From the NCBI RefSeq assembly GCF_900129465.1, contig NZ_FSRA01000002.1:1426001-1490000 (forward strand): a stretch of 64,000 nt of DNA, read 5' to 3'. Source of the stretch: Chitinophaga niabensis. Lineage in GTDB: Bacteria > Bacteroidota > Bacteroidia > Chitinophagales > Chitinophagaceae. The notes under the pieces are model-generated. The model was given only the letters and a program-made list of their open reading frames with translations. It had not been told where the DNA came from and ran no database searches. Shown one piece after another: positions 1 through 8,204 of this stretch (the first letter of the stretch is position 1; every line of letters begins with the position of its first letter). The translations under genes and the position numbers were made by a program.

Positions 1-2
1 CG

Positions 3-515
3 GGTTCCAACATGTCCGGTAAAAGTACTTTCCTGCGGAGTGTAGGGGTGAACTGGTTGCTGGCCATGACGGGTGCGCCGGTATGTGCAGCCAGTTTTTC
101 CTGTAGCCCGCTGCGTATTATGACCTCCATGCGGATCAAAGATTCCATCGCGCGGCATACCTCCTACTTCCAGGCAGAATTGTTGCGCCTGCAGCATATT
201 ATTGAAGTATTAAAAACAGGGCAGCCGGTTTTCATTATCCTCGATGAAATACTCAAAGGCACCAACTCAGAAGATAAACTCTCCGGCTCCCAACAGCTGA
301 TCCGGCATTTCCTGCGTTACAGCTGTTTGGGTATGATTGCCACACATGACCTGGAACTGGGTGCCCTGGAAGCGGAAAACCCACAGCATATCCGGAATTA
401 TTGTTTCGAAAGCTCCCTGGAAAACGGGCAATTACATTTTGATTACCAGATGCGGCCCGGTATTGCCCGGAATAAGAATGCCACCTTCCTCATGAAACAG
501 ATGGGAATTATTTAA
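3..515 (+). CDS. MutS-family ATPase, C-terminal part (gene open at left edge)
   Basis: The reading frame is open to the left edge, so the ATG at 12 is not the true start. The first residues are a MutS-type Walker A (GSNMSGKST). It is followed by the Ser/Phe...Glu stretch SYFQAELLRL, a Walker B with catalytic Glu (FIILDEILKGTNSEDK) and the D-loop His (ATHDLELG), in the order seen in MutS domain V. This domain binds ATP and dimerises at DNA in mismatch-repair and MutS2-like proteins. Only about 170 residues are visible, so I cannot tell classical MutS from the Bacteroidota MutS-related proteins that carry N-terminal membrane segments. The short tail after the ATPase core, with no Smr domain, argues against MutS2. 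Confidence 0.88.
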   Translation, partial: GSNMSGKSTFLRSVGVNWLLAMTGAPVCAASFSCSPLRIMTSMRIKDSIARHTSYFQAELLRLQHIIEVLKTGQPVFIILDEILKGTNSEDKLSGSQQLIRHFLRYSCLGMIATHDLELGALEAENPQHIRNYCFESSLENGQLHFDYQMRPGIARNKNATFLMKQMGII

Positions 516-546
516 TTGGTAGTTGCTAATAAAATTAGTACATTTA
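516..546 (+). promoter_or_regulatory. Bacteroidota-type promoter candidate
   Basis: TTG at 516-518 is followed after 20 bases by TACATTTA at 539-546, close to the Bacteroidota -33/-7 pattern TTTG-N19-21-TAnnTTTG. Initiation would fall near 553, just before the ATG at 565. This supports the later start of the radical SAM gene. Seen by eye only. Confidence 0.35.
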
Positions 547-559
547 CTAAAATTATTAG
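526..559. promoter_or_regulatory. Inverted repeat, possible operator
   Basis: Arms at 526-540 (CTAATAAAATTAGTA) and 545-559 match as inverted copies at 13 of 15 positions around a 4-base centre. The dyad overlaps the putative -7 element and ends six bases before the ATG at 565, where a repressor dimer could sit. It lacks a GC-rich stem and a T run, so a terminator is unlikely. Confidence 0.35.
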
Positions 560-564
560 TGTCT

Positions 565-1647
565 ATGACGCTCCCATTTTCCGACACACCACCAGAAAAT
601 CCATACTACAAAGGGAGAGGCGCCCAACTGAACCCAAAGAACAAGTTCCTGGCAGAGGAATACGCCAAAGAACATCCCGAAGCTATCGATGAATGGTGGC
701 AGGCAGATGTGCCTACCCAGATCTTTGAGGAACATTCCAAAACCCTTGTGAATAAAGTGGACAGTCCTGATGTGGGCATGTGGTATTCCATGAACCCCTA
801 CCAGGGATGTGAGCATGGCTGTATCTATTGTTATGCGCGGAACTCCCATCAGTATTGGGGTTTCAGTGCAGGCCTGGATTTTGAAAGGAAGATCGTGGTC
901 AAGAACAATGCGCCGGAGTTACTGCGTAAATTCCTGAACAACAAGAACTGGGTGCCTAAACCACTTTCGCTGTCCGGCAACACGGACTGTTACCAACCCA
1001 TAGAACGCAAGATGTTCATCACCCGGCAATTGCTGGAAGTAGCCCTGGAATATAAACAGCCGATAGGCATCATCACCAAAAATTCCCTGGTGCTGAGAGA
1101 TAAATACATCCTGCAGCAAATGGCGGAGCAGAAGCTGGTGTGCGTATACATCTCCCTCACTTCTTTACAGGAAGATCTGCGGCAGAAGATGGAACCCCGT
1201 ACAGCCACTGCGGCCCAGCGGTTGAAGGTGATCAGGGAATTGTCTGAATTAGGGGTCCCGGTTGGAGTGATGACGGCGCCTATTATTCCCGGCTTAACAG
1301 ATCATGAGATCCCGCGTTTGCTGGAGCAGGCTTCTGCAAATGGTGCTAAGTATGCGGGGTATACGGTAGTGCGTTTGAACGATGCCGTGAAGATCATCTT
1401 CAACGATTGGTTGTATAAGAATTTTCCGGACAGGGCAGATAAGGTGTGGCATCTGATCGAGAGCATGCATGGCGGGAAAGTGAATGATAGTGATTTTGGA
1501 AGAAGGATGCGTGGGGAAGGGAATATTGCAGAGTTGATCAAGCAGCAGTTTAAACTGCATACAAAGCGGCTGGGGATGAACCAGGAAAGGTTTGAGTTTA
1601 ATACTTCGTTGTTTCAAAGGCCTACGAGCCAGTTGAGTTTGTTTTAG
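565..1647 (+). CDS. PA0069-family radical SAM protein (SPL-like)
   Basis: This is a 360-residue protein with a radical SAM cysteine motif CX3CX2C at C82, C86 and C89 (GCEHGCIYCYAR), which would bind a 4Fe-4S cluster and S-adenosylmethionine. The N-terminal segment (NPYYKGRGA) and the length fit the PA0069/Rv2578c-like group related to spore photoproduct lyase, whose substrate is generally not established. I chose the ATG at 565 over the one at 523. The longer form would add a hydrophobic leader without a signal cleavage site and would begin upstream of the likely transcription start. The family assignment is firm; the reaction is unknown. Confidence 0.88.
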   Translation: MTLPFSDTPPENPYYKGRGAQLNPKNKFLAEEYAKEHPEAIDEWWQADVPTQIFEEHSKTLVNKVDSPDVGMWYSMNPYQGCEHGCIYCYARNSHQYWGFSAGLDFERKIVVKNNAPELLRKFLNNKNWVPKPLSLSGNTDCYQPIERKMFITRQLLEVALEYKQPIGIITKNSLVLRDKYILQQMAEQKLVCVYISLTSLQEDLRQKMEPRTATAAQRLKVIRELSELGVPVGVMTAPIIPGLTDHEIPRLLEQASANGAKYAGYTVVRLNDAVKIIFNDWLYKNFPDRADKVWHLIESMHGGKVNDSDFGRRMRGEGNIAELIKQQFKLHTKRLGMNQERFEFNTSLFQRPTSQLSLF

Positions 1648-1668
1648 GGGGAATTGTTCTTACATTGC
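1638..1668 (+). promoter_or_regulatory. Weak promoter candidate
   Basis: TTTG at 1638-1641, a 19-base spacer and TACATTGC at 1661-1668 resemble the Bacteroidota promoter pattern, and the next gene starts at 1688. The -7 half is imperfect, so this is tentative. Confidence 0.25.
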
Positions 1669-1687
1669 GGCTAAATATCAGTTACCT

Positions 1688-2608
1688 ATGACGATCAAGA
1701 CCCATCTAACAGCTGCATTGTTGCTATTAACCTGTTATGTTGCCAACGCCCAAAGCCCTACTACTGCTGATGGCATAATTTCAATCCGGGATGCACAGAA
1801 CATCATATTAAAGAAGGCTACCAATACTTCAGGTCAGCTATACCTGGGATTTTATAATGCTGATAGCTCAAGACGGGGTTATTTGGGCTATGCATCGCCA
1901 GCTGGTGCCGGCAATTCTTTTTTTATCAGTAACGATGATGGAAGCCCAACAATAGTAAACCAACGATTATTCGTAAATGGTGTAACTGCAGATAATAATA
2001 CGGCGTTACTGGTAAATGGCCATGCTACTGCCGTTGGCTTTATTGCCCGGCAACAGACAGGTATTCATGGTAACCGGGTATACTCCCTGGCAGATGGATT
2101 GGGCAGGGACAGATTTGCAATTGGTTTCAGAGATGTGGAGGGTGGAAGTAACACCGGCAGTAATTTTTCTATTTTCTCTTACAATGATAATGGTGATTTT
2201 GTAACTACTAATTTTACTATTAACAGGGCAACCGGCAATGTTGGAATCGGTACAACAGAACCGGGTGACTATAAGCTGGCTGTTGAGGGTACCATCGGTG
2301 CACGAAAAGTAAAAGTGACCACACAACAACCATGGGCCGATTTTGTATTTGACCCCGCTTATACGCTTCCTTCTTTAAAGCAGGTAGAAGCACATATCAG
2401 GGCGTATCGCCATTTGCCAGGCATTCCCTCTGCGAATGAAATAACAAAAAATGGATTGGACATAGGAGATATGCAGCAGAAGCAAATGCAAAAGATCGAA
2501 GAGCTTATGTTATATGTGATCGATCTCAATAAGAAGCTGGAGTTGCAGCAGCAAACAATACTGGAACAAGGAAAGGAGCTGGAGGAATTGAGAAAGAAAA
2601 AGCTTTAA
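1688..2608 (+). CDS. Secreted tail-fibre-like protein with C-terminal coiled coil
   Basis: A 306-residue protein with a signal peptide (about residues 1-21, cleavage after VANA). The middle is rich in Gly, Asn and Thr. The segment NVGIGTTEPGDYKLAVEGTI, followed by a WADFVF...LPSLKQVEAHI block and a Gln/Lys/Glu/Leu coiled coil (about 255-306), is a pattern common in Bacteroidota proteins annotated as tail-fibre or cell-wall anchor proteins. These are probably trimeric, fibrous and exported. A phage origin is not implied, since no other phage gene is nearby. The specific role is unknown; a surface or extracellular structural part is the best guess. Confidence 0.7.
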   Translation: MTIKTHLTAALLLLTCYVANAQSPTTADGIISIRDAQNIILKKATNTSGQLYLGFYNADSSRRGYLGYASPAGAGNSFFISNDDGSPTIVNQRLFVNGVTADNNTALLVNGHATAVGFIARQQTGIHGNRVYSLADGLGRDRFAIGFRDVEGGSNTGSNFSIFSYNDNGDFVTTNFTINRATGNVGIGTTEPGDYKLAVEGTIGARKVKVTTQQPWADFVFDPAYTLPSLKQVEAHIRAYRHLPGIPSANEITKNGLDIGDMQQKQMQKIEELMLYVIDLNKKLELQQQTILEQGKELEELRKKKL

Positions 2609-2693
2609 AGCTTCGCGGAGTAATACTTACAAAAGACTATACCTGCGGGCACTGCTATGATACCATAATCCAATAACATAATAAAGCTGGCAA

Positions 2694-2883
2694 TCACTTT
2701 ACCTGGTGGGGTATCTGGAGCCATTCTTTTACCTGCGGGATATTAACTATCCCTGTCTGTTGCAAAAATACTTCGGCCTGTTTAAATTGATCACGTGTGA
2801 TGGGCATCGAAGCTTCGGATTCCTGCTTTGCTGCGTTTTTTCAGTTTCCGCAGGATCTCCCTGCGTCTTTCTTTTTCATTCAT
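2694..2883 (-). pseudogene. Decayed small gene, DUF2695-like
   Basis: Read on the minus strand from the ATG at 2883, the frame gives MNEKERRREILRKLKK and then runs to a stop. Shifting by one base after the A-run near 2835 continues as AAKQESEASMPITRDQFKQ and ends FLQQTGIVNIPQVKEWLQ before a stop at 2694. Charged start, EASMP motif and the EWL ending resemble small DUF2695 proteins, but the central part seems deleted. Further weak similarity (LLDYG) continues past the stop. The rest of the 2609-2998 gap shows no other gene. The frameshift is seen; the family match is from memory. Confidence 0.4.
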
Positions 2884-2998
2884 ACATCTAAAAAAACAGT
2901 ATTTTAGCTATACCGGATTCTTAACACAAAGAAAATATCGATTTATTTAATAAGCGATATTGGTTCCGGATATTGCAGGACCATACCACGGGGTTCAT

Positions 2999-3568
2999 AT
3001 GATAGAGTCTGTTACTCAAATCTTTATTGATCTGATTGCTGAAAAGAAGGATGGGGACGCATACAAGTTTTTGTACAAGCAGTACCAGCCTGTGCTTTTG
3101 CAATTTGCCACGGCTTATCTAAAGGCGAAAGAGCCCGCGGAAGAGATCGTGAATGATGTGCTGTACAAGGTTTGGCAGAAGAAAGAAAACATTGCAGCCA
3201 TCAGTAATCTCCGGGCTTTTCTCTTTACCGCCGTGAGAAATGCCTGCTTAAACCTCATGGTAAAATTAAAAGAAGAACAGTCCTTTTTATCTGGTATACC
3301 TGTACAAGACCTCACTGCCATTGACCCCGAAAGTATTGTTATTTCCACCGAACTCAGCGACTGCATCAGAAATGCCATCCAATCCCTTCCCCCAAGATGC
3401 CGGCAGATCTATGAAATGGTGCGCATAGAAGGGTTACGTAATAAAGATGTGGCCGAACTGCTCGATCTCTCCGTTAATACCATTGATGTACAACTGGCCA
3501 TTGCCCTGAAAAAGCTGGTGCAGGCAGTAAGTACTTTCAACCGCCAGGGGCCTTCAAAAAAATATTGA
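2999..3568 (+). CDS. ECF RNA polymerase sigma factor
   Basis: A 189-residue protein with sigma-70 region 2 (around YLKAKEPAEEIVNDVLYKVW, ending in a run of acidic and aromatic residues) and region 4 with a helix-turn-helix (LRNKDVAELLDLSVNTIDVQ). There is no region 1 or 3, as expected for the extracytoplasmic-function class. I chose the ATG at 2999 rather than the upstream ATG at 2960, because the extra 13 residues do not resemble the family. The next gene encodes its FecR-type anti-sigma partner, followed by a SusC with an STN domain. The trio probably senses substrate at the outer membrane and switches on the downstream utilisation genes. Confidence 0.92.
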   Translation: MIESVTQIFIDLIAEKKDGDAYKFLYKQYQPVLLQFATAYLKAKEPAEEIVNDVLYKVWQKKENIAAISNLRAFLFTAVRNACLNLMVKLKEEQSFLSGIPVQDLTAIDPESIVISTELSDCIRNAIQSLPPRCRQIYEMVRIEGLRNKDVAELLDLSVNTIDVQLAIALKKLVQAVSTFNRQGPSKKY

Positions 3569-3628
3569 CCCGCACTTAGTAGAATCTCCTCTTTTTCTTG
3601 TCTTATCAGTAAAAGCAACCTAAATCAA

Positions 3629-4708
3629 ATGAAAGATACCAACAGGATCTGGTTCTTGATGGGTAAAGAATTATCCCATTCCATCACATTAGAGGAGGAA
3701 GAAGAACTAAGAGCACTGCTGGCTTCTGAGCCTGAATTATGGTATTCCTACGAACTGATCCAGGCAGTTTACCAGATGGACGATGTTACACAGGAGTATG
3801 TGCAGGAGATCAAATCATTGCTGGATAACAGGATAGAGCCGGAAAGACTGAACTTAATATTATTAACAAAACTGGAAGAAACAGACCGGCAGGTACAGCC
3901 TGTGCCTCCTTCAAAATACAGGTCCTTATACCGTTTTGCTGCTGTTTTTGCGGGTATTGCCGTACTCTCCCTGGCAACATGGCTGATCTTTAAACCAGCT
4001 GTGGTAAAGGAACCGGCGATAGTAGCGATGCAGGAGATAGTGGCGCCTAAAGGGGCCAGGAAACATATTACACTGGCAGACGGTACAACGGTATGGCTGA
4101 ATGCCGGTAGTAAACTGAGCTATCCCGCTGATTTTAGCCTTGCCAAACGGGAAGTATACCTGAGCGGAGAGGCTTATTTTAAAGTAGTCCACCACGACGA
4201 ATACAATTTTATTGTTCATACCGCAGAAGCGGATATCAAAGACCTGGGTACCACCTTCAATGTCAAAGCCTATGAAGGAAGTTCGAAAACAGAAACCACA
4301 TTAATAGAGGGCGCTCTTGAAGTATCCCTCCGGAAAGACCCGGCAAAGAAAATGCTGATGGTGCCCCGGGAAAAGCTGGTATTACAGCATAAGCAGCCAA
4401 CATTAGCAAAAGAAGTAAAGGTTTTTGAAGTGTCTACCATTGTGCCGTTCGAGAAAACAAACGACATCGTTGAAACAGCATGGGTGGAGAATAAACTCAT
4501 TTTCAGGAATGAACGCTTTGAAAGCCTCGCCCTGATGATGGAAAGAAGATATAATGTTTCGATCATTATTAAAGACAAGACCATTAAAGAATACCAGCTT
4601 ACCGGCATCTTCAAGAATGAGAACCTGACGCAAGCGCTGAAACTCCTACAGGTTATCGCACCTTTTAAATTTAAAATTAATAATGAACAGGTTGTTATTT
4701 ATAAGTAG
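3629..4708 (+). CDS. FecR-family anti-sigma/transducer protein
   Basis: A 359-residue single-pass inner-membrane protein. Residues 1-95 are cytoplasmic and would hold the sigma factor. Residues 101-121 form the membrane segment. Residues about 137-240 are the periplasmic FecR domain (from EIVAPKGARKHITLADGTTV through LGTTFNVKAYEG). The last 75 residues match the DUF4974 domain typical of Bacteroidota FecR proteins (NERFESLALMMERRYNVSI). The gene lies 60 bases after the sigma gene and 135 bases before susC. Known biology of the family is regulation by contact with the STN domain of a TonB-dependent transporter; that this is its partner is inferred from position. Confidence 0.93.
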   Translation: MKDTNRIWFLMGKELSHSITLEEEEELRALLASEPELWYSYELIQAVYQMDDVTQEYVQEIKSLLDNRIEPERLNLILLTKLEETDRQVQPVPPSKYRSLYRFAAVFAGIAVLSLATWLIFKPAVVKEPAIVAMQEIVAPKGARKHITLADGTTVWLNAGSKLSYPADFSLAKREVYLSGEAYFKVVHHDEYNFIVHTAEADIKDLGTTFNVKAYEGSSKTETTLIEGALEVSLRKDPAKKMLMVPREKLVLQHKQPTLAKEVKVFEVSTIVPFEKTNDIVETAWVENKLIFRNERFESLALMMERRYNVSIIIKDKTIKEYQLTGIFKNENLTQALKLLQVIAPFKFKINNEQVVIYK

Positions 4709-4713
4709 AAGTG

Positions 4714-4822
4714 ATTCAGGATAATAACACAGGCTTATAAACAGAAAAAGAGAGATGCGCTAACATCCCTCCTTCTTTCTCCTGAATTTTTATTGGAAGC
4801 TACGTTCGAAGGCATCTTCCAA
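4714..4822 (+). promoter_or_regulatory. Structured leader between fecR and susC
   Basis: ATTCAGGA at 4714-4721 is the inverted copy of TCCTGAAT at 4780-4787, which runs into a T tract (4787-4791). A second hairpin pairs TTGGAAG (4793-4799) with CTTCCAA (4816-4822). They could act as a weak terminator or attenuator between the regulators and the structural genes. No clear -33/-7 promoter was seen here, although an ECF-type promoter would not match that pattern. Confidence 0.3.
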
Positions 4823-4843
4823 AAAACAGTAAAAACTAAAAGT

Positions 4844-7800
4844 ATGAAAAAAAATCTACTTATCGGATGGCTGTGCCATCTGGTTAATGTTAAGCAAATT
4901 GAAAAGACCATGCGACTTACGCTCATTGCTGTTTTTCTATTTTGCATGCAGTTGTCCGCCAAAGTATACTCTCAAAAGGACGTTAAACTCTCATTAGAAG
5001 CGAAGGATATCAGATTTTCAAAGGCGCTTGATAAAATTGAGACTGCTACAGGATGCCGTTTTTTCTACAATTCAAAAGAGGTTTCTCTCAATAAGCTGGT
5101 GTCCATCAGCACCAACGGTAACCAGAAATTAACAGATGTATTATCCCTCCTGCTGGGCCCCATGAACCTGAACTACCGGTTGTTATCGGACAGTGTGATT
5201 GCCATCACGGCCTCTCCTGACGCACGTTTTTCGCTTCTAAAGGGAACAGTAAAAGACAGTAAAGGTGTTGCTTTACCGGGTGTAACAATCGTGGTAAAAG
5301 GCACCAATAAAGGAACTTCTACCAATACAGAAGGACAGTTTGAACTGGATGTACCAGACAATGCCGTACTCGTGATCACCTATATCGGTTTCCAGAACCA
5401 GGAGCAACCCGTAAATGGAAGAACTTCGATAGATATTGTATTACAGGATGAGGCCAAGGGGCTGAACGAGATCATTGTGGTAGGTTATGGCACACAGAAG
5501 AAAGCATTCACCACAGCCGCTATTTCCACGGTAAAAAGTGACGACATTGCCCGGAACCCTGTAGCCAATATGAATAACAGTATCGCAGGCCGGGTTTCCG
5601 GTGTGCTGGCCTTCCAGAATAGTGGTGAACCGGGAGAAGATGCATCCCTGATCAGGGTAAGAGGTGTTGGAACAACCGGTAGCCGGAATGGACCATTAAC
5701 GATAGTAGACGGCATTCCCCGTAACTTTTCCCAGATCTCCCCAAACGAAATTGAAACCATCACGGTGCTGAAGGATGCAGCAGCGATCGCTCCTTATGGC
5801 CTGGCAGGTGCAAATGGTGTGATCCTGATCACTTCCAAGAGAGGCAAACAGGGTAAGAGCCAGCTGAGCTTTGGTACCTGGTACGGGTTACAAAGTCCTA
5901 CCCAATACCCGCATTACCTGGATGCTTACGGTTTTGCTTCTACTTTGAATGTGGCGAATAAAAACGCAGGACTTGCGCCCGCTTATACAGATGCACAATT
6001 GCAGAAGTACAGGGACCATTCCGATCCGGACCATTATCCCGATGTTGACTGGATGAAGGAAGTGATAGACTTTGAAGCACCCATGAACCAACAGAACCTT
6101 ACCTTTTCCGGTGGTTCTGAAAAGATGCGTTTCTATAGTTCCCTGGCCCGCCTTTATCAGCAAGGCTCTGTGGATGTGATCAATTATACGAGGTATAACT
6201 TAGCCACTAACCTGGATGTGAACGCTACAAAATCCACCATTGTTTCCTTAGATATCAAAGGCACTTTTGAAGTAACCAAAAACCCTGGCTCACAAAGCGG
6301 AACAGGGATCTATACCTCCGTTACCAAAAACTCCCCTTTACTCAATACCCCGCTGAAATTCTCCAATGGTCTGCCAGGTAATGGCCTGTTGCCTTCCATT
6401 TATGAAAGCGGTTATAACAGGAAGAAGGAAAACATTTTCTTCTCCCAACTCTCCATCGAACAATTTGTGCCAGAAGTACCCGGCCTTTCATTCAAAGCTG
6501 TAGCAGCGTACGATAAGAACTATAATACTAACAAACAGTGGCAATTGCCCTACACCATTTATTCTTTAAATGCACAGGATCAATTCATCCCTACTAAAGC
6601 CGGTGTAGTTGCCCCCAGCTTAAGCCAGGCATTTGACGAAGCGATCAATACCACTTTACAGGGCTATATCACTTACAAGCACAATTTTGGTAAACATGGC
6701 CTCAATGCATTGGTGGTAGGTGAACTCCGCCAGGGCAATAATAACGCGTTTGATGCTTCCCGCCTGAACTACCAGGTAGCATTGGATGAACTGTCCCTGG
6801 GCAGCTCTTCCAAGAACGACCTGGACAACAGCGGTTCTTCTGCTTCTTATAAGCAACTGGGTTTTGTGTACAGGTTAGGGTATGACTTTAACCAAAAGTA
6901 TATCGTGGAGTTTTCCGGCCGTTACGACGGGCACTATTATTTTGCTCCCGGTAAAAGGTTTGCTTTCTTCCCGGCGGTTTCTTTGGGATGGAGATTGTCT
7001 GAAGAAAAATTCATCAGGGATAATTACAAATGGATCGACAACCTGAAACTCCGTGGTTCTTACGGCGTGTCCGGTAACCTGGCAGGTTCTCCGTTCCAAT
7101 ACCTCAGCAGTTACGGCCTGAACAGCAGCTATGGCTTCGGTGGAACACAGTTCACACAGGTGCAGGGTGTTTTTGAAAGAAGTGAACCCAATCCTAACAT
7201 CACCTGGGAAACAGCGAAGAAATCAGACATCGGCCTGGAAGCTTTGCTGTTCGGTGGTAAACTCGGATTTGAAGTAGACTTCTTTAAAGAAAGACGTTCG
7301 GACATGCTGGTAACACCAAATGCAGTGGTGCCGGTAGAATACGGAATCGGTATTTCGCAGGTGAATGCGGGTATCATGGATAACCAGGGTTTTGATTTCT
7401 CCATCAACTCTTCCAACACTTTCAAAAACGGACTGACCCTGAATGCGGGTTTCAATTTCTCCTATGCCAAAAACAAGCTGGTACAGACATTTGAAAACGC
7501 CTCTACCTTAAATGATCCGAACAGAAGACGTACGGGCAGACCATTGGATACACAGTTCGGTTTAAAGGCGATCGGCCTTTTCCAATCACAGGCAGAGATT
7601 GATGCAGCACCTCCCCAGTTCGGTAAACTGATCCCCGGCGATATCAGGTATGCAGATATCAATGGTGATAAAAAGATTGATGATAACGACCAGGTGGTGA
7701 TCGGCGATCCTGCTTTCCCGCAAATGATCTTTGGCTTAACATATAATCTTGCCTGGAAGGGGGTTGACCTGAGCATGATGTGGCAGGGTGCAGCAAAGAG

Positions 7801-8200
7801 CAGTTTCCAGTTGACCAACGAAGCTTCACTGCCTTACTTCAATGGCGCCAAGATCTTTAAAGAACAACTGGATTACTGGACACCTGAAAACAGGGATGCC
7901 AAATATCCTGTGATCCTTCCTTCTCCCAATACCAATAGCCAGCAGGTTTCTTCTTTCTGGCAAAGGGACGGCGCTTACCTGAGATTGAAGAGTGCAGAAC
8001 TGGGCTATACTATTCCTGCTCATCTTACCAACAGGTTAAGGATGTCTTCCGTACGGATCTATACTGCTGGTCAGAACCTGCTCACTTTCTCTGCTGAAAA
8101 ATACCTTGATCCTGAGATCGGTGTGAGCAGCGCCAGTAAAAGGGCGCGTTACTACTTTCAGCAAAAAGTGTTCTCTTTTGGTATCAATGTAAACTTCTAA
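4844..8200 (+). CDS. SusC/RagA TonB-dependent outer-membrane transporter with STN domain
   Basis: A protein of 1,118 residues. In order: a long leader with a hydrophobic signal segment (about residues 23-43), an STN domain (about 46-123, from VKLSLEAKDIRFSKALDKI), a carboxypeptidase-regulatory-like beta domain (132-202), the SusC signature (IIVVGYGTQKK, around 210-220), a plug domain and a large beta barrel ending in an aromatic terminus (FGINVNF). It imports oligosaccharides through the outer membrane with energy from TonB. The STN domain is the part that talks to FecR, matching the preceding regulator. The ATG at 4844 is preferred over the TTG-led extension from 4793. SusD follows after four bases. 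Confidence 0.96.
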   Translation: MKKNLLIGWLCHLVNVKQIEKTMRLTLIAVFLFCMQLSAKVYSQKDVKLSLEAKDIRFSKALDKIETATGCRFFYNSKEVSLNKLVSISTNGNQKLTDVLSLLLGPMNLNYRLLSDSVIAITASPDARFSLLKGTVKDSKGVALPGVTIVVKGTNKGTSTNTEGQFELDVPDNAVLVITYIGFQNQEQPVNGRTSIDIVLQDEAKGLNEIIVVGYGTQKKAFTTAAISTVKSDDIARNPVANMNNSIAGRVSGVLAFQNSGEPGEDASLIRVRGVGTTGSRNGPLTIVDGIPRNFSQISPNEIETITVLKDAAAIAPYGLAGANGVILITSKRGKQGKSQLSFGTWYGLQSPTQYPHYLDAYGFASTLNVANKNAGLAPAYTDAQLQKYRDHSDPDHYPDVDWMKEVIDFEAPMNQQNLTFSGGSEKMRFYSSLARLYQQGSVDVINYTRYNLATNLDVNATKSTIVSLDIKGTFEVTKNPGSQSGTGIYTSVTKNSPLLNTPLKFSNGLPGNGLLPSIYESGYNRKKENIFFSQLSIEQFVPEVPGLSFKAVAAYDKNYNTNKQWQLPYTIYSLNAQDQFIPTKAGVVAPSLSQAFDEAINTTLQGYITYKHNFGKHGLNALVVGELRQGNNNAFDASRLNYQVALDELSLGSSSKNDLDNSGSSASYKQLGFVYRLGYDFNQKYIVEFSGRYDGHYYFAPGKRFAFFPAVSLGWRLSEEKFIRDNYKWIDNLKLRGSYGVSGNLAGSPFQYLSSYGLNSSYGFGGTQFTQVQGVFERSEPNPNITWETAKKSDIGLEALLFGGKLGFEVDFFKERRSDMLVTPNAVVPVEYGIGISQVNAGIMDNQGFDFSINSSNTFKNGLTLNAGFNFSYAKNKLVQTFENASTLNDPNRRRTGRPLDTQFGLKAIGLFQSQAEIDAAPPQFGKLIPGDIRYADINGDKKIDDNDQVVIGDPAFPQMIFGLTYNLAWKGVDLSMMWQGAAKSSFQLTNEASLPYFNGAKIFKEQLDYWTPENRDAKYPVILPSPNTNSQQVSSFWQRDGAYLRLKSAELGYTIPAHLTNRLRMSSVRIYTAGQNLLTFSAEKYLDPEIGVSSASKRARYYFQQKVFSFGINVNF

Positions 8201-8204
8201 TCCG

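Noticed and set aside
1688..2608. Prophage remnant, suggested by the tail-fibre-like protein
   Set aside because: No other phage genes, att sites or integrase nearby; such proteins are common chromosomal genes in this phylum.
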